Source: Hyaloscypha bicolor E (taxonomy: Eukaryota > Ascomycota > Leotiomycetes > Helotiales > Hyaloscyphaceae). Taken from it: 64,000 nt of DNA. The stretch's first letter is position 1. The number at the start of each line of letters is the position of its first letter. Both the position numbers and the translations under genes were made by a program. Shown piece after piece: positions 53,398 to 64,000 of this stretch. The notes under the pieces were generated by a model. It did no database searches. It had not been told where the DNA came from and saw only the letters and a list, made by a program, of their open reading frames with translations. The stretch is taken from NCBI RefSeq assembly GCF_002865645.1, contig NW_020194637.1:1-64000 (forward strand), written 5' to 3'.

Positions 53398-54450
53398 CTT
53401 CTCTCGCCTTCTCCTCTCAAATGTGAGGTCAAAAGCAATCGTCAAATCGTCAGCCAGCTGATTGAAGCGTAAATTTACTCAGTCAATTGTTCAAGAAGAA
53501 TCGTAGTACAGTATAAGATTCGACGCGGTAGAGACCATTCGCGATCTCATCTGGAGCGCCGTCGAATGAGAGATCTGGAGGCCGTGGTGTTTGCAGCTGA
53601 AACTGCTGGCGGGAGCTCGAAACCCCTCTGCGACGGGGGAGTCAATGCGGCCGAATGAGGCACGGAGCCGCTGACACCCCTCGCCATTTCCCCGGAAAAT
53701 TAAAAATGGGACGGTCCGTGTGTGGCTTGGATGTTGGGGCGTTTGGACTGGACTGATGTTTCTTTTTGCCAACTTTGGATGAACTGAGCTTGAGTGGCTT
53801 GGGCTAACTGCATGTGTGTGTGAGATGCAGACCATGTCCTGGCTCGTAAGATGGGAGGCAAAAAGAAGTACTTCGATTGGCTGTCGAGGCCTTCATTGCA
53901 CCTGGTATCTGAATATGAGCTGTGGTAAGGAGATGTAAACTTTAACTAACTTTTTGGGGGGGCTCAGGTAATGTATTGGATTCCATGTTTTTGGTTTTTG
54001 CGTGGTCTATGTTTGTATCTTGCAAGCTCAGTGAACAGCCATCGACTCGGTTTCCGGAGCCAGCGGCAACGGGCGCATCGCTATTTTAAACTCGCGGGGC
54101 CATCGGGTCCCCGAAGCAGCATCAATAGCACACTATCGAATCCCAGAAGGGAAATCTCAGGTGAGCAGCGTCCTTCGCAGGTCACGAGACGAGGAAGGCA
54201 GTCTCGGTTGCGAAAGATTGAGTGTTTTTCTAAGAGAGCAAGTTAAAGTCAGCTACAGGAAGTTTGAATCAAATGTGAATTTGAGCAAGGTGCTTAGGGC
54301 CTCGACAATAGTGCCATAAAGCTCATTGGTAAATAGGCCTTATTTTGCATGATGATACCTCGAAGCCTCGAAAGCGAAGTTAGTCTGCGCTTTGCAAGGG
54401 CCTCAACCCCATCCCTAAAATCCGTCTAAGTGGTGAACACAGAGTTCCCA
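53398..54450. other. Intergenic, no gene seen
   Basis: About 1 kb without a recognisable gene on either strand. Confidence 0.5.
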
Positions 54451-56487
54451 TCACACAATATCAAACCACTCCATCTTGACCCCCACACTCTCAAATACCT
54501 CCGGCGCAACCGTTCTCAACGGGCATAGTCCCTGCTTGCAATACTTCTTGTAATCCCTCCAGTCAAGCGGCAGCCTGTCTATCCTCGGATCCTCGATTTG
54601 AAACCTTCCAGCACCCGTATCCAAGAACCCAAAAACATCACCTCCTGACTGCGGCACGAAGGTAGTCACAACTCGAAACGGGGCTGTGATTGGCCCGAGA
54701 AACGCTTGCCCGTGCATGTAGCCGCAGAGGTATGCCGGTCCGAGGACTCGGTATTTGGAGTTCTCGATCGGTCGGAGGAGTAAAGGCCTCTCGCAGCCGA
54801 GGAAGGCGCAGACCAAGTCGCCTGGCTGCAACGACTGGATGCCGGCTCCCATCAGAGGTGGGCTTGAGGAAGTAAAGAAGAGGGTCTTGTCTTCCATAGT
54901 CGTGTTCACGAAGCTGATAAACTTCTTTTCGCCGTCGTCGAAGTCGTGGTATTGTATGGCTTCGTTTCCTGGCGCGATGATCTTGCGGATTGTCCGGATG
55001 CCGTCAAGGAGTTTGGGGGGGCCTAGCGCCGGTGGGTGGCAGATTTCTTCAAGCTGTTCGGTCACGAGAGTGCGAACAAATGCTTCGATGGCGGACCCTC
55101 CGGTAGCATAGTTCATCTGGGCATAGTCGGAAGGAATGAGCGTTCTGATCATTTTGATGAAGCTCCCGTAGTTGTAATCGATGAGATTGTGAAGGTCAAA
55201 TACCTTGCTAACTCGGTCGATTCGAACCCCGCTGATGCTGAGGATGTCGTCGTTGTTTAAATTCCTTGATACCGCAAGGAAAGGCCCTCCTGCGAGAAAG
55301 GCGTACTGCAAGGAGTCAGACCTCGAAAACTGTGACCAGTCGGGAACCCAGGATATCCAAGATGAGTCTGTCGGCCTGCATTCGGCAAGCAGGTCCAAGT
55401 CTCCCATGCCCATAAAACGCCTGACGACATCTCTGTAAACATGAAGTATGGATAGGGTGTAATCCGGAACAATGCCGAGCTGTTGTTCTGGGGCGTAGAC
55501 CATGCTGAGAACTGCATAAATTCGGTCCCTTGGATCTTTGCAATCAGAGTATCCTTGGGCCTTTCTCAAGCGTTTGAAAGTGAACGGGGTCTTGCGGGCA
55601 AGCTCGCAAATTCTTACCAAACTATCCTCGTTCTCCCTAAACCACCTCGTTTGGATCGGGAACTGACGCAGCACAGCTGGGGTATTCTTCGCATAAACGC
55701 AACGGATTGCTTTGCAAAAGTTGTTCCATGTCATCGTGCAGTCACCGCACAGAACCAAAGCGTTGTCGGAAGCTAGGAAGATCTCTTGGCGGATCCAGAC
55801 TCTTGTAAACCACGGCCTGTTGATGATACCTCCCAAGGCAAAGAGTTCTCGTTCCTGGTATGGAAGTGGTTGGTTCATGTCTGCCCATGTCCCGTCACGT
55901 TGAGACTGCGCAGAAGGGACGAACCTCTCTGGTTCGACGATTTCCACTTTCGAGGACAACTGCTCCAGAAGTTGCATGCCGTACTTGCTCGACCCCTCTT
56001 CGGGACCCAGCCAAACTATGACTCCGCTCGGTGCAAGCCTGTAGATATCACCCATGAGCTGTACCTGGCTGCTCCGTTCGTCGAGATTCGATTGATCAAT
56101 ACAAACGGCGTCGATCCATGTGACACGAGGCCTGTCCGTATAGCGAAAGTGCCGCAGTGCTACGGCAAGGTTTCTCGTCACTTGAATGTCCCATAGTTCG
56201 TTGGATCCAGTGATGAATATCGTTTCTGGGTCTTTGGGAGATCCCCATACGTAGGATAGAGCCTCGTACGATGGAGTTGGCCGTGTATCAAGCGATGTCT
56301 GGTGCAGCGATAACATGATTTCATCGTTGTGGTTTCCGGGCAGAATGGTCAAGAGCCTGATCGGCCGTAGCTTCTTCAGTTTCGAAGGCCGTGGGGTCGT
56401 CAATTGCTTGATCCGTTGGAAGATATTCGTTGTGGCGGCTTTCTGTTGGCTGCCGCTAGGAAGAGGGGAATATTGATATTGAGTCAT
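54451..56487 (-). CDS. HET-domain protein
   Basis: Heterokaryon-incompatibility domain protein (Pfam HET), a family linked to fungal non-self recognition and cell death. Single exon, 678 aa from the ATG at 56487; the open frame extends upstream to 56721, but those residues are unlike the family. The HET core is clear: Y-E-A-L-S-Y-V-W-G, then A-L-R-H-F-R-Y, W-I-D-A-V-C-I-D-Q-S-N-L-D-E-R-S-S-Q-V-Q-L-M and I-V-W-L-G. The remaining 450 residues include W-F-T-R-V-W-I-R-Q-E-I and D-P-R-D-R-I-Y-A-V-L-S-M, usual for the class. It lies 8 kb from the receptor/effector pair. Confidence 0.92.
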   Translation of the reverse strand: MTQYQYSPLPSGSQQKAATTNIFQRIKQLTTPRPSKLKKLRPIRLLTILPGNHNDEIMLSLHQTSLDTRPTPSYEALSYVWGSPKDPETIFITGSNELWDIQVTRNLAVALRHFRYTDRPRVTWIDAVCIDQSNLDERSSQVQLMGDIYRLAPSGVIVWLGPEEGSSKYGMQLLEQLSSKVEIVEPERFVPSAQSQRDGTWADMNQPLPYQERELFALGGIINRPWFTRVWIRQEIFLASDNALVLCGDCTMTWNNFCKAIRCVYAKNTPAVLRQFPIQTRWFRENEDSLVRICELARKTPFTFKRLRKAQGYSDCKDPRDRIYAVLSMVYAPEQQLGIVPDYTLSILHVYRDVVRRFMGMGDLDLLAECRPTDSSWISWVPDWSQFSRSDSLQYAFLAGGPFLAVSRNLNNDDILSISGVRIDRVSKVFDLHNLIDYNYGSFIKMIRTLIPSDYAQMNYATGGSAIEAFVRTLVTEQLEEICHPPALGPPKLLDGIRTIRKIIAPGNEAIQYHDFDDGEKKFISFVNTTMEDKTLFFTSSSPPLMGAGIQSLQPGDLVCAFLGCERPLLLRPIENSKYRVLGPAYLCGYMHGQAFLGPITAPFRVVTTFVPQSGGDVFGFLDTGAGRFQIEDPRIDRLPLDWRDYKKYCKQGLCPLRTVAPEVFESVGVKMEWFDIV

Positions 56488-57064
56488 GCTTCTCGTGGTC
56501 TCGAGATTACTGAGATGTTGATGGCGAGCGAGGCGACATCCCGGGCAAGAAAAGGTAAAGCTGCGACGTTTATGGGAGAACAGCAGTGATGGGATGGGAG
56601 GAGATTCTGCAGCTTCACGCAAGGCTGCAAGGTAGCAGGTTTGGATTGCATTGGCAGGCCATGACCTGGCTGGATGTGATTGGGTTGGGTAAAAGCCGCT
56701 GACAAATAGAGGGTGGAACAAGATGGAGGGGATCCCTCACTTGAGGAATAGAGCATACTGCGTTATGGACCACGCTGTAGAGGGAGACGAGGTGTGAAGA
56801 ATTCTATGTGATTAGGTACAAGCATCGCCCGGCTATGGCATCAGGCGCTGCTCCAGAGAGGTATCTTAGTGACAAACGAGAAAGGAATCAACGCAGACGC
56901 AGAGTGCGATGGTGTGATGAATATGGCCCATGAGATGGCCCCTTCTAATGCAATCCCACCCGGCCGTCCGATGTAAAAAGGAGAAGACATGTACGATGAG
57001 CGCTCAAAAACACACAAAAGTCAAAATTTGTCCCTCCACTGCTGCCCCTGACTAATTCTGTCGA
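56488..57064. other. Intergenic, no gene seen
   Basis: HET gene upstream region and the 3' end of the surface-protein gene. Confidence 0.5.
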
Positions 57065-57853
57065 TCAGAAATTCGACGAAGCGTTGACGTTTCTCGCAGG
57101 ATTGTGGTAGTTCTCCAACGTGCTCTGGAATGGGTTTGCGGGCCCATTTCCAGATACGCTGCTCGACTTCTCGTGTCCGGCACTGCCACTCCTGAAGCCC
57201 ATAAGCCCGTCGCTCTCGTCTTCGTTCTTCTTGCGGCCCCAGATCCTCCAAGCCACCACGAACAATCCTGCGAGCACGATGACTCCGCCAACACCGACCA
57301 CGACACCGATGACCGTGGTCTTTGTCTTCGGGGACATGCTTGACGATGAAGCCGCATTCTGGGCGAGGGATGCTGAGCTGCTGGATTTGGCCGAAGACGA
57401 GGTATCGGTGGAGGAGGAGCCGCCCGGGGTCTGGCTGCCTGGGACAATTTGTGTTGTGGTTGTAGCGCTCTGAGAGTTTTTGTCCGCATTTGTCGGCGTG
57501 GGAGTCGGCGCTGCGGCATCGGTCGTCGAGGGGGAGTCGGTGGGAATCGGGGTGCTGGTTGTCTTTGTAGGGGCGGCGGCGGACGGAGTTGGTGTTGGTG
57601 TTGGCGTCGGCGTCGACGAAGAATCGGGAGTGGACGTGCTCTTGTCGGTCGAGGACGCGGATGTGCCCGAGGCCGCAGCTGATGTTCCTGTCCCTCCTGC
57701 GAGGCCATTTACCGCTGAATTGGCACCGCTCAGCAGATCCTTCTTCTCAACGACCTCACGACGGAAGGGATTCGAGTTGAACCAGTTGGCTTGTGCGAGG
57801 GCGAGGAAGAGGACCATGAGGGTGAAGACGCGTAACTGCTGCCGTGAAAACAT
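57065..57853 (-). CDS. Mucin-like single-pass surface protein
   Basis: Single exon, 262 aa. Signal peptide at 1-22, a short N-terminal domain (A-N-W-F-N-S-N-P-F), then about 130 residues dominated by Ser, Thr, Pro and Ala, including a (TP)n run, expected to be heavily O-glycosylated. A transmembrane segment near 180-205 (V-I-G-V-V-V-G-V-G-G-V-I-V-L-A-G-L-F-V-V) is followed by a basic stop-transfer W-R-I-W-G-R-K-K and a cytosolic tail of about 55 residues. The plan resembles Mid2/Wsc-type wall stress sensors, but no conserved sensor domain is visible. Function not assigned. Confidence 0.8.
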   Translation of the reverse strand: MFSRQQLRVFTLMVLFLALAQANWFNSNPFRREVVEKKDLLSGANSAVNGLAGGTGTSAAASGTSASSTDKSTSTPDSSSTPTPTPTPTPSAAAPTKTTSTPIPTDSPSTTDAAAPTPTPTNADKNSQSATTTTQIVPGSQTPGGSSSTDTSSSAKSSSSASLAQNAASSSSMSPKTKTTVIGVVVGVGGVIVLAGLFVVAWRIWGRKKNEDESDGLMGFRSGSAGHEKSSSVSGNGPANPFQSTLENYHNPARNVNASSNF

Positions 57854-59371
57854 CTTTGCGACGGTATTGTGTGTGTAAAGGGAGAAGAGCGATGGTGTTG
57901 GAAGACACGAAGGAAGGTCAAACTGCCACCTCGTATTCGAGAAGAAAGCGATTTATGCGTCGAGTTGGTCAGCCGCAGGAGGTCATTCGTCAGTCGTCGG
58001 TCGTTCCGTGGATTCTCTTCACGTCGCCGGCGATGGAATGGAATGGAATGAATGCAACTGCGTGTCTCCTCCGTGTGTGCGTTTCGAAACGAAAGTGTTG
58101 TGCGGTCAAAAGAGGGCGATGGCGACGGCGATGGCGCTGTTGATAAAGAATGGAGGCCGAAGGGGAGAGTGAGGGAAGGAAAATGCTGGCAGAGCGCGAT
58201 GATTGGAAGGACGCAATGCCAGGGTGGCAGGAGTGGAGCAGCAGAGGAAGGGGAAGGGAAGGGGAAGGCGTGGAAGGGAAGGGGAAGGGAAGGAGCGAAA
58301 AGCCAAAAGCGCGCTAACCCTGAAAATAGACGAGTGGCCTGCGCGTGATTCGCTGTTCCTGAGGCCCCGTCGGTCCGTCTGCCAGGGCAACGCCTGCCAA
58401 ACCGTGCCTGAACAGTGTCATTTGTCGTCCAAGCCAGGGGCAGAAACCTGCAGCTGGGCCACGCAGGTGGGAGGCTGCAGCTGCACGAAACGCTGCAAAC
58501 CGTCCTTTTTCCTCCCTCTTCGTATTTTGGGTGACACTCACTCAACTCGAACTCCCCAGCACCACTCAGCGCGTCAACATCGTCCTCTTTCCACCAGTTC
58601 GCGTCACTGTCTTGAGCATCACTTGTACGAGCCAAGCATCCAGCCCCGTTGCTGCCCCAATAGGCTCCCTCATATAGAAACATTCCCCAGCTTGAGAAAC
58701 AACAACGCCAGTCGTTGTGCGCCCGTCCCGAGAAACCGCCACCAATTACATGCGCCGGCACTCACCCCTCCGCTGCACTTGAAACCGGACACCAAAAGTT
58801 CAAACGCACAACTTACAACACGATCGTCCGGATCTCAATACGAAGATCTAGTCCGCATTCGTGTGCAAGGCATTCGAAGCGGACACGATCATCACAATAA
58901 TCAATGTCATGCATTATCCTTCTTTCCAGGGACAGAAACACGCCCCGACATATGACGTCGAGGGGTGAGAGGTACGCATAAGGATACTTGTTTGCAACCC
59001 GCTTCTGTGGTACGCATTTCAGAAGAATGCTTTCTTTAGATTATCATCGTGTGGCCCCATTATCTGCATTTCGTCCACTGTTTGATGACCGCTGTTTTGC
59101 TTGAAGGAGAAGTCTTCGACGGCATACGTACCTGGGGATGGTTTCACGAGCCATAAGATCAAGTGATATGCTATCAGATCTCCAGCAATGAAACAGATCT
59201 ATTCTCGAACTCAAGCAGATCTGCTCAACGGATGCTTTTCCCCACTTGCGAAATGTTCCCAAGCCGCGCACTCTCTTCCCCGTTTCAGTTTTGAGCTGAG
59301 GCTGAAGTTATGCGACACGTGACTTTATATCATGTGACCATAGTCATCGCATCTGTGATTTCAGAGGATAC

Positions 59372-59567
59372 GTGGAATCACGTAAGCTCATTCGGTCCAT
59401 TAGAAGAACCCGAACGAGCAGGAATGTAAAAGCTTTACGTCCGTTTTACCCTTTCCAATCACACATCGTGTGATTCCAGATCACGCTTTTGTACGTAATC
59501 AATGGACCCGATCGAGCATGAATAGAAACCTTCCGTCATTTTTACCCTATTCCAATCACAATCGGCG
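59372..59567. repeat. Degenerate direct repeat, two units of about 97 bp
   Basis: Both units share a run from a TTCC/GGAATCACG-like start through CCGAACGAGCAGGAAT / CCGATCGAGCATGAAT and end with TTTTACCCT-TTCCAATCACA. Several indels separate them. Confidence 0.55.
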
Positions 59568-60437
59568 TTCCGTGGAGTTTCGAAGTCGGAGACACTCTCT
59601 CCTTGATATGCCTCAATGTCTTCATTTTCTGGGCCGGTGATGGAACGTTCTTTGGCAGTGTCAAGCCATTCAGCTCTACCAGTTTCACTGAGAACTTTCT
59701 GAAATGAGAAAGACGAAATTGATTCTGTTGCCTGCTGGGTCTGGGGCTCGTGTGTGAATGTACAAATGAGTTTCTGAGAATAGGTAGGCGTGGTTTTAGT
59801 GACTTCAGAATGCCCCTTTTATGCGAAGTAGACGATTGTGTGATTTCACCATCCCGTACATGGGCGAAATACTGCCATATCGGGACGGGTATAGTCGCAA
59901 TGATGTAGGAGAACTACTTCGTATTTATTATCGTCTTGGAGGTATTCACGACTTCTGCCAAGAATTCTTAATTATTATGGATGATGGCAGGTCCATTGGC
60001 GCTCGAAAAGTTAACTCCCTGGCCCTCATCCGCTCCTCCAGGCGATTTCGAGATAAGGGGATGAAGCAATATATATATCATTGTCAAGAAATTTATGTTC
60101 GAGATGAGCCTGGGCTGATCCGAGCCTGAGCAAAGGCGGCGCTGCTCATGTGAGGACATAGGGATGGGAAGAGCAAACATTCCGGTTGGGGAATAGCTAA
60201 TTCCACATCGCAGTGTTGACATGAGCGTTATTCATTTCAATCTTTGGACCTCAGTTGTCAATGCCACACACAGGCATTTCCGCGCCCGGTTCGGGGCAGC
60301 ACACTTCAAGTCGGCCCCAGCAAAGCGAGGAATTGCCAACCGGTATTTGGGCTCAGCTGTGACGGTCGCCGACTAAAATTAGAAAAATGGAGTCAAGCTC
60401 TTTCAGGGCCTTGGTTGGATACAAGCCGTCTGTGCAA

Positions 60438-60684
60438 TACTCGCTTTGTTCAGAAGTTCGCAGCTCTGCCACCGCTCAAATAAAACGTTACGTGACAAGG
60501 TTGGCACGGCCGTTCTGACGTCTACCGAACCCTGGCCGCGCTACGTTTTATTTGGGGAGGGGGGCGACGGCTTCTGTACAGGGTTAAAATGTTGGTTGAT
60601 CGACATGAAATGGAGCCGGCTGAACGGCTCAGAATACGGTAGTGTCCCTCCTCTGTAGTTGCAAACTCTTGAGCAAAGCGAGTA
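60438..60684. mobile_element. MITE, 247 bp, TA target site
   Basis: Inner ends CTCGCTTTG and CAAAGCGAG are flanked by TA on both sides. The inverted similarity extends to about 27 bp with 21 matches. An additional 12-bp perfect stem (CAAATAAAACGT at 60477-60488 and its complement at 60543-60554) lies inside. Confidence 0.68.
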
Positions 60685-62311
60685 CTAACTTGTTGGGCCT
60701 GTGCTTCTCGTTGACAACTAGACACTTCGTCGAAGGTGCGAAGATCGAGATCTACTTGAAGATTATTCGCTGAAATATCCTGTTTTGCGGACTCTTCGAA
60801 AAGCACATGCACAGACTGATGGTCTGAATTATTTGGGTCTGTGCAAAGTGCTGGCCACTCCGAGGTTTTCTTTCAAATAATGCAGACCTGGGATCTCGGT
60901 GAGTACCCAGACGGTGCACAGACGTATTTTGTATGCAATTCCCAGAAAAACCTGGTTGCCCACCCGTACCCAGCCTCTCACTGCATCGACACGCATCGGA
61001 TGCCCCCTTTACCGGGGGAAACCAGGCTTTTACCCAACCCTGACCCTAGGTCTCTTCCATGTGGCACGTACGAAAATTACGAACATGATTACGATCGTCG
61101 AGTGGGAGTGGAGCCCGAGAACTTGAGGGGTAGCGATGGCGAGTTTTCACGGGGTCCTCGGTCCTCTCTGTCAAAGATAATAATTGCCTCTCCACTTTTC
61201 ACACGATTTAGAGCACACGATTACTACCAACCCCGCAATCACAGGTAAAGTAAATAGGGTGGGGAGAGTAAAGGCGTGCCGCGTGTTTCGTACGGAGTGT
61301 ACATCAAAAAACCAAGCTAGTAAATGACGGCTTAGGAGATACAGCCACCAGTTACGGTTGAGATATCAGCTTATGACAACCACAACGCACCACCAAAGCA
61401 CAAAATACACATGTGTATAGTCCTTCTCCTAAGGATTATTTTAGTGTTTAAATAGAGGCTGTTGGTTGTGTATTGTGAAATCGCGTGCGGCGTTCAAGCC
61501 CTTGTAGTGGCGTCGTAATACCCATGGGCTGTACCTCCGTATGAGGCAAGAAGCCAGATAATGTTTACCCACAGACCGCCTGTGTAAATTTACTTTATCA
61601 TCGGAGCTTTACGCATAAATTATTTAATTTAATACCCGGGGAAGTAACTGTCTTGGGAGCAAACACCGTCCTTGAGTGGGGCAATTAAACGTTGGAGCTT
61701 GACACATGGATTTTTGAGTTTCCTGTACCCCGCCCCCAGCTGCGAGGTAGTTTTAATTTGGCATGATCCACGCAACAGAAATATGGAAAAGTTCGAGAAA
61801 TCGAGTGTTGTTTTTAAGTTTTTGTTTGGTGAACTGGCTGAAGTTTGATCAGCAAAGGCTGTCTGTCCAGGCTAGCAGAGGCCGCCCATACTTCTCCACT
61901 CTTGTTCGCTCCTGGACGCATTTACTCTGTTTGCCTAAACAGCTGTAGCCGGACTGAGTGCCTGGTTGTTTAATTTCTGGCATGTGTGGCCCTAGAAGCC
62001 CTTGCACCGCTGCCGTTATTTGGGTAGAGTTGGTTGAGGTTTTGGCTGCTGGACGAGGGAATAAGAGCAGCGAAGCTCCAGTTTTGTTGGAATTGGAACG
62101 GGGGACCCGGGAAGGGTACGAGGTACTCCTTGTCACCCACGGACTGCAGTACCGTAAGCACGGAAAGTATAAATTGTACCCTTGCAACTATTCATCGAAT
62201 ATTTCTATGCCGTCGATGCGGGCGCGCTCAGATGGCGGGTTCATAATTTCCTGAGGGTCCTCCCTTTATCTTAAAAAAGAGGTTCGCTGTGTTTTCTTCG
62301 TTTCTCCTGGC

Positions 62312-64000
62312 ATGAACTCTCAGCTCACTACAGTGGCAAACGGAGAAGTTGGAGAATTCTCTTTCTTTGAAGCACTCTCCTTTGAGTCCAAAGGGCCCCG
62401 TGTACCCCTATCTTCGGAGGAGTTTGGGCTGCCGTCATCTTCGAGAAAGGTCCCTACGAGTACCAGCCCGTCAAATCCGACCAGGACAAAGTTGACCTTG
62501 AAGATGGCTGCCTCGAAGGCTCAGATCCAGTGCTTAGAGCTCTGCCACAAGACCACCAGCCTAATCGACCGCATCTCCGTTCGCATATTGGAGTATCTGA
62601 CATCCCCCAAACAGCTCACTCATGGCTTCGAAACATTGGCGCACGATTTTCTCGATACTTGTCAGATTCTCTTCTCTATCGAGGCAGGCCTGGGAGAATG
62701 CAATCGTACTGGGAAGAAATTCCCTCCTGAGATGATCACGGAACTCGGTCATAAGTTCCGAGTGACCCAGGCAGACTTCCACATTCTCGACCAGATGCTG
62801 GACAAGTTTCTCAGCAAATCGACTTTCATGAAACGAGGATTGGCGAAGATCTTTGACAACACCGACATCAAGAAGATGACCACCGCGTTGGCAAAGACAC
62901 GAGAAAGTCTGAGGATGAGCTCTCTGGTCTTTCAATGGAATCTAGGAAACGAGAACCTTGAGATAGGAAAGGGCATAGGGTACACCGGTTTGGCTGCCGC
63001 GCTTGACACAATGGGCCATAAGTCTGGCAATGGGATGGCCAGCATAAATGGCAATGGCAACCAGAATGGCAACGGTTCCCATTATCAGCTTCTATCGGTA
63101 GCACCACTTGGCCCGCCCCCGTCGGTAGCACCACCGCCACCTGGAGTGATGGATAGCCAGATTGAATTCCAACAACTGGCGCAGCCGCCTCTGCCATTTT
63201 CTAATAGGTCTTCCTCGATTAAGCACGAAGAATCCGTGGGCAGGGCTTCTAGCCGCAAAAACATTCGACCACCCTTGAGTCCTGATTTTCGACAAAGTAG
63301 CATAACCACGACTATTCTTGCGACCTCTGCTGGATCTATTGAGAGGAATCTTTTGCGGACTACCGACACGTATGACCGGGCCAGCATTATGGATGACACT
63401 CATTCTCTGACTGGCATTGCCGAGTCTGATAACTTCCTTGAAGATATCATGGGGATGGAGCTTGGCCCTTTCAAGGTCGTCCGCCATACGGTTAACCCCA
63501 CCGCCATGCCGCGCTGTTATCCTCGAAGCGCAGCAGATTCAGACTCCCCGAGCATGAAATCTGCCCTTGTTTCCGCCGTTCGCGGCAAAAATCATAAACT
63601 CGTGGAGCAGTTGCTCAATCGGGGGGTCTCAGCAAATGCTGGACCGAATGGGCACGCACTCAATGAGGCCATCTTTGCTCACGATCAAGAGGGTGTGCGC
63701 CTCTTGCTTCTCTACGGCGCAGATCCTAATGATCCTGACAGAGATAGCATCACTCCACTGTTCGCAGCTGTCGAGAAATCATTCCTTGCCGGAGCAACGA
63801 CACTGCTTAAATACGGCGCGGACCCCAATCTCGTGGCTGGCCCGGATTTAGAATCTCCCCTTGCAACCGCTGTTATTGCAAATCTAACGGGCTTCTCCCA
63901 CCTCCTGCTGACATACAACGGCGACGCCAACCACATCACGGCGAATGGCAATACACTTCTCATCAGCGCTACCAAGAAGGAGACACCGAAGGAGTTGATT
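62312..64000 (+). CDS. Ankyrin-repeat protein with helical N-terminal domain (partial)
   Basis: An open frame of 563 codons runs from the ATG at 62312 to the window edge without a stop, so the 3' part is missing. A second in-frame ATG at 62504 may be the true start. Residues about 65-220 form a Leu-rich helical domain (L-C-H-K-T-T-S-L-I-D-R-I-S, then D-F-L-D-T-C-Q-I-L-F-S-I-E) of the type found at the N-terminus of fungal STAND and ankyrin proteins. A Gly/Asn- and Pro-rich linker follows. From about residue 414, ankyrin repeats appear: L-V-S-A-V-R-G-K-N-H-K-L-V-E-Q-L-L, then G-V-R-L-L-L-L-Y-G-A-D-P-N, L-K-Y-G-A-D-P-N-L and at least one more. Role unknown. Confidence 0.8.
   Translation, partial: MNSQLTTVANGEVGEFSFFEALSFESKGPRVPLSSEEFGLPSSSRKVPTSTSPSNPTRTKLTLKMAASKAQIQCLELCHKTTSLIDRISVRILEYLTSPKQLTHGFETLAHDFLDTCQILFSIEAGLGECNRTGKKFPPEMITELGHKFRVTQADFHILDQMLDKFLSKSTFMKRGLAKIFDNTDIKKMTTALAKTRESLRMSSLVFQWNLGNENLEIGKGIGYTGLAAALDTMGHKSGNGMASINGNGNQNGNGSHYQLLSVAPLGPPPSVAPPPPGVMDSQIEFQQLAQPPLPFSNRSSSIKHEESVGRASSRKNIRPPLSPDFRQSSITTTILATSAGSIERNLLRTTDTYDRASIMDDTHSLTGIAESDNFLEDIMGMELGPFKVVRHTVNPTAMPRCYPRSAADSDSPSMKSALVSAVRGKNHKLVEQLLNRGVSANAGPNGHALNEAIFAHDQEGVRLLLLYGADPNDPDRDSITPLFAAVEKSFLAGATTLLKYGADPNLVAGPDLESPLATAVIANLTGFSHLLLTYNGDANHITANGNTLLISATKKETPKELI

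Larger units (their letters stand above)
57854..62311. other. Gene-poor stretch with repeats
   Basis: About 4.4 kb. It contains poly-purine tracts at 58240-58295, a degenerate direct repeat at 59372-59567 and a MITE at 60438-60684. Open frames such as 59821-60129 and 60841-61248 resemble no family and lack supporting introns. 61250-62300 looks like old repeat sequence without clear ends. Confidence 0.45.

Noticed and set aside
57052..58761. Long frames of 218 and 343 codons overlapping the mucin-like gene and its upstream region
   Set aside because: Low-complexity shadows of the Ser/Thr/Pro codons and the purine tracts upstream.
59821..61248. Frames of 102 and 135 codons
   Set aside because: No recognisable motif or splice pattern, in a stretch that otherwise looks like eroded repeats.

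Overview
This 64 kb window is nuclear DNA of a filamentous ascomycete (Pezizomycotina). The evidence is GT-AG introns of about 45-90 nt, both-strand gene packing with short intergenic gaps, and a typical ascomycete gene set: ERG2, a CYS-3/MetR-type bZIP, xylitol dehydrogenase, peroxisomal thiolase, HET and NB-ARC proteins, and many TA-flanked MITEs. A Leotiomycete-like fungus is my guess from overall gene style; nothing in the sequence proves it.

1-9 kb: a rearranged copia-type retroelement with two 142-bp LTRs in inverted orientation (275-2745) ends inside a folylpolyglutamate synthase (FPGS) gene and removes its C-terminus. A second, diverged FPGS copy (7102-8866) carries two apparent frameshifts. 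Between them lie ARP6 and a Shb17-like phosphatase. 9-25 kb is mostly housekeeping: an SDR, a broken SsuA/THI5-like gene, an SGNH membrane protein, phosphopantothenate-cysteine ligase, PDX1/SNZ, the carnitine carrier, xylitol dehydrogenase, ADE1, a predicted pseudokinase and the MetR-type regulator, with two MITEs. 25-31 kb holds a gene-poor stretch, an AYR1-like SDR, an unknown two-exon gene and ERG2. 31.6-38.1 kb is a run of three same-strand BTB-like genes, one fused to an RRM and a C2H2 finger. 38.8-39.4 kb is a LINE-like insertion with a 13-bp target duplication. 40-41.3 kb is thiolase.

42.5-46.4 kb is the most interesting locus. An NB-ARC/TPR NLR-like gene and a HeLo-like domain gene are divergently transcribed from a 122-bp shared promoter. 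The NLR N-terminus and the effector C-terminus carry nearly the same short Gly/Asn-rich motif (F-G-x-x-N-S-G-F-Q-A-G-x-I-N-G-x-V-N). This is the architecture of the fungal amyloid-signalling receptor/effector pairs known from NWD2/HET-S. I read it as a complete cell-death signalling module, with highly homogenised TPR repeats as the variable sensor.

46.5-64 kb: a MITE, a Tc1-like transposase relic, a carboxymuconate-lactonizing-type beta-propeller gene beside a decayed intradiol dioxygenase, an MDR oxidoreductase, a small secreted protein, a HET-domain protein, a mucin-like surface protein, a 4.4 kb gene-poor stretch, and an ankyrin-repeat protein that runs off the window end.

Intron boundaries were placed by eye from GT/AG signals, frame continuity and family expectations. 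All spliced models listed as CDS sum to whole codons.
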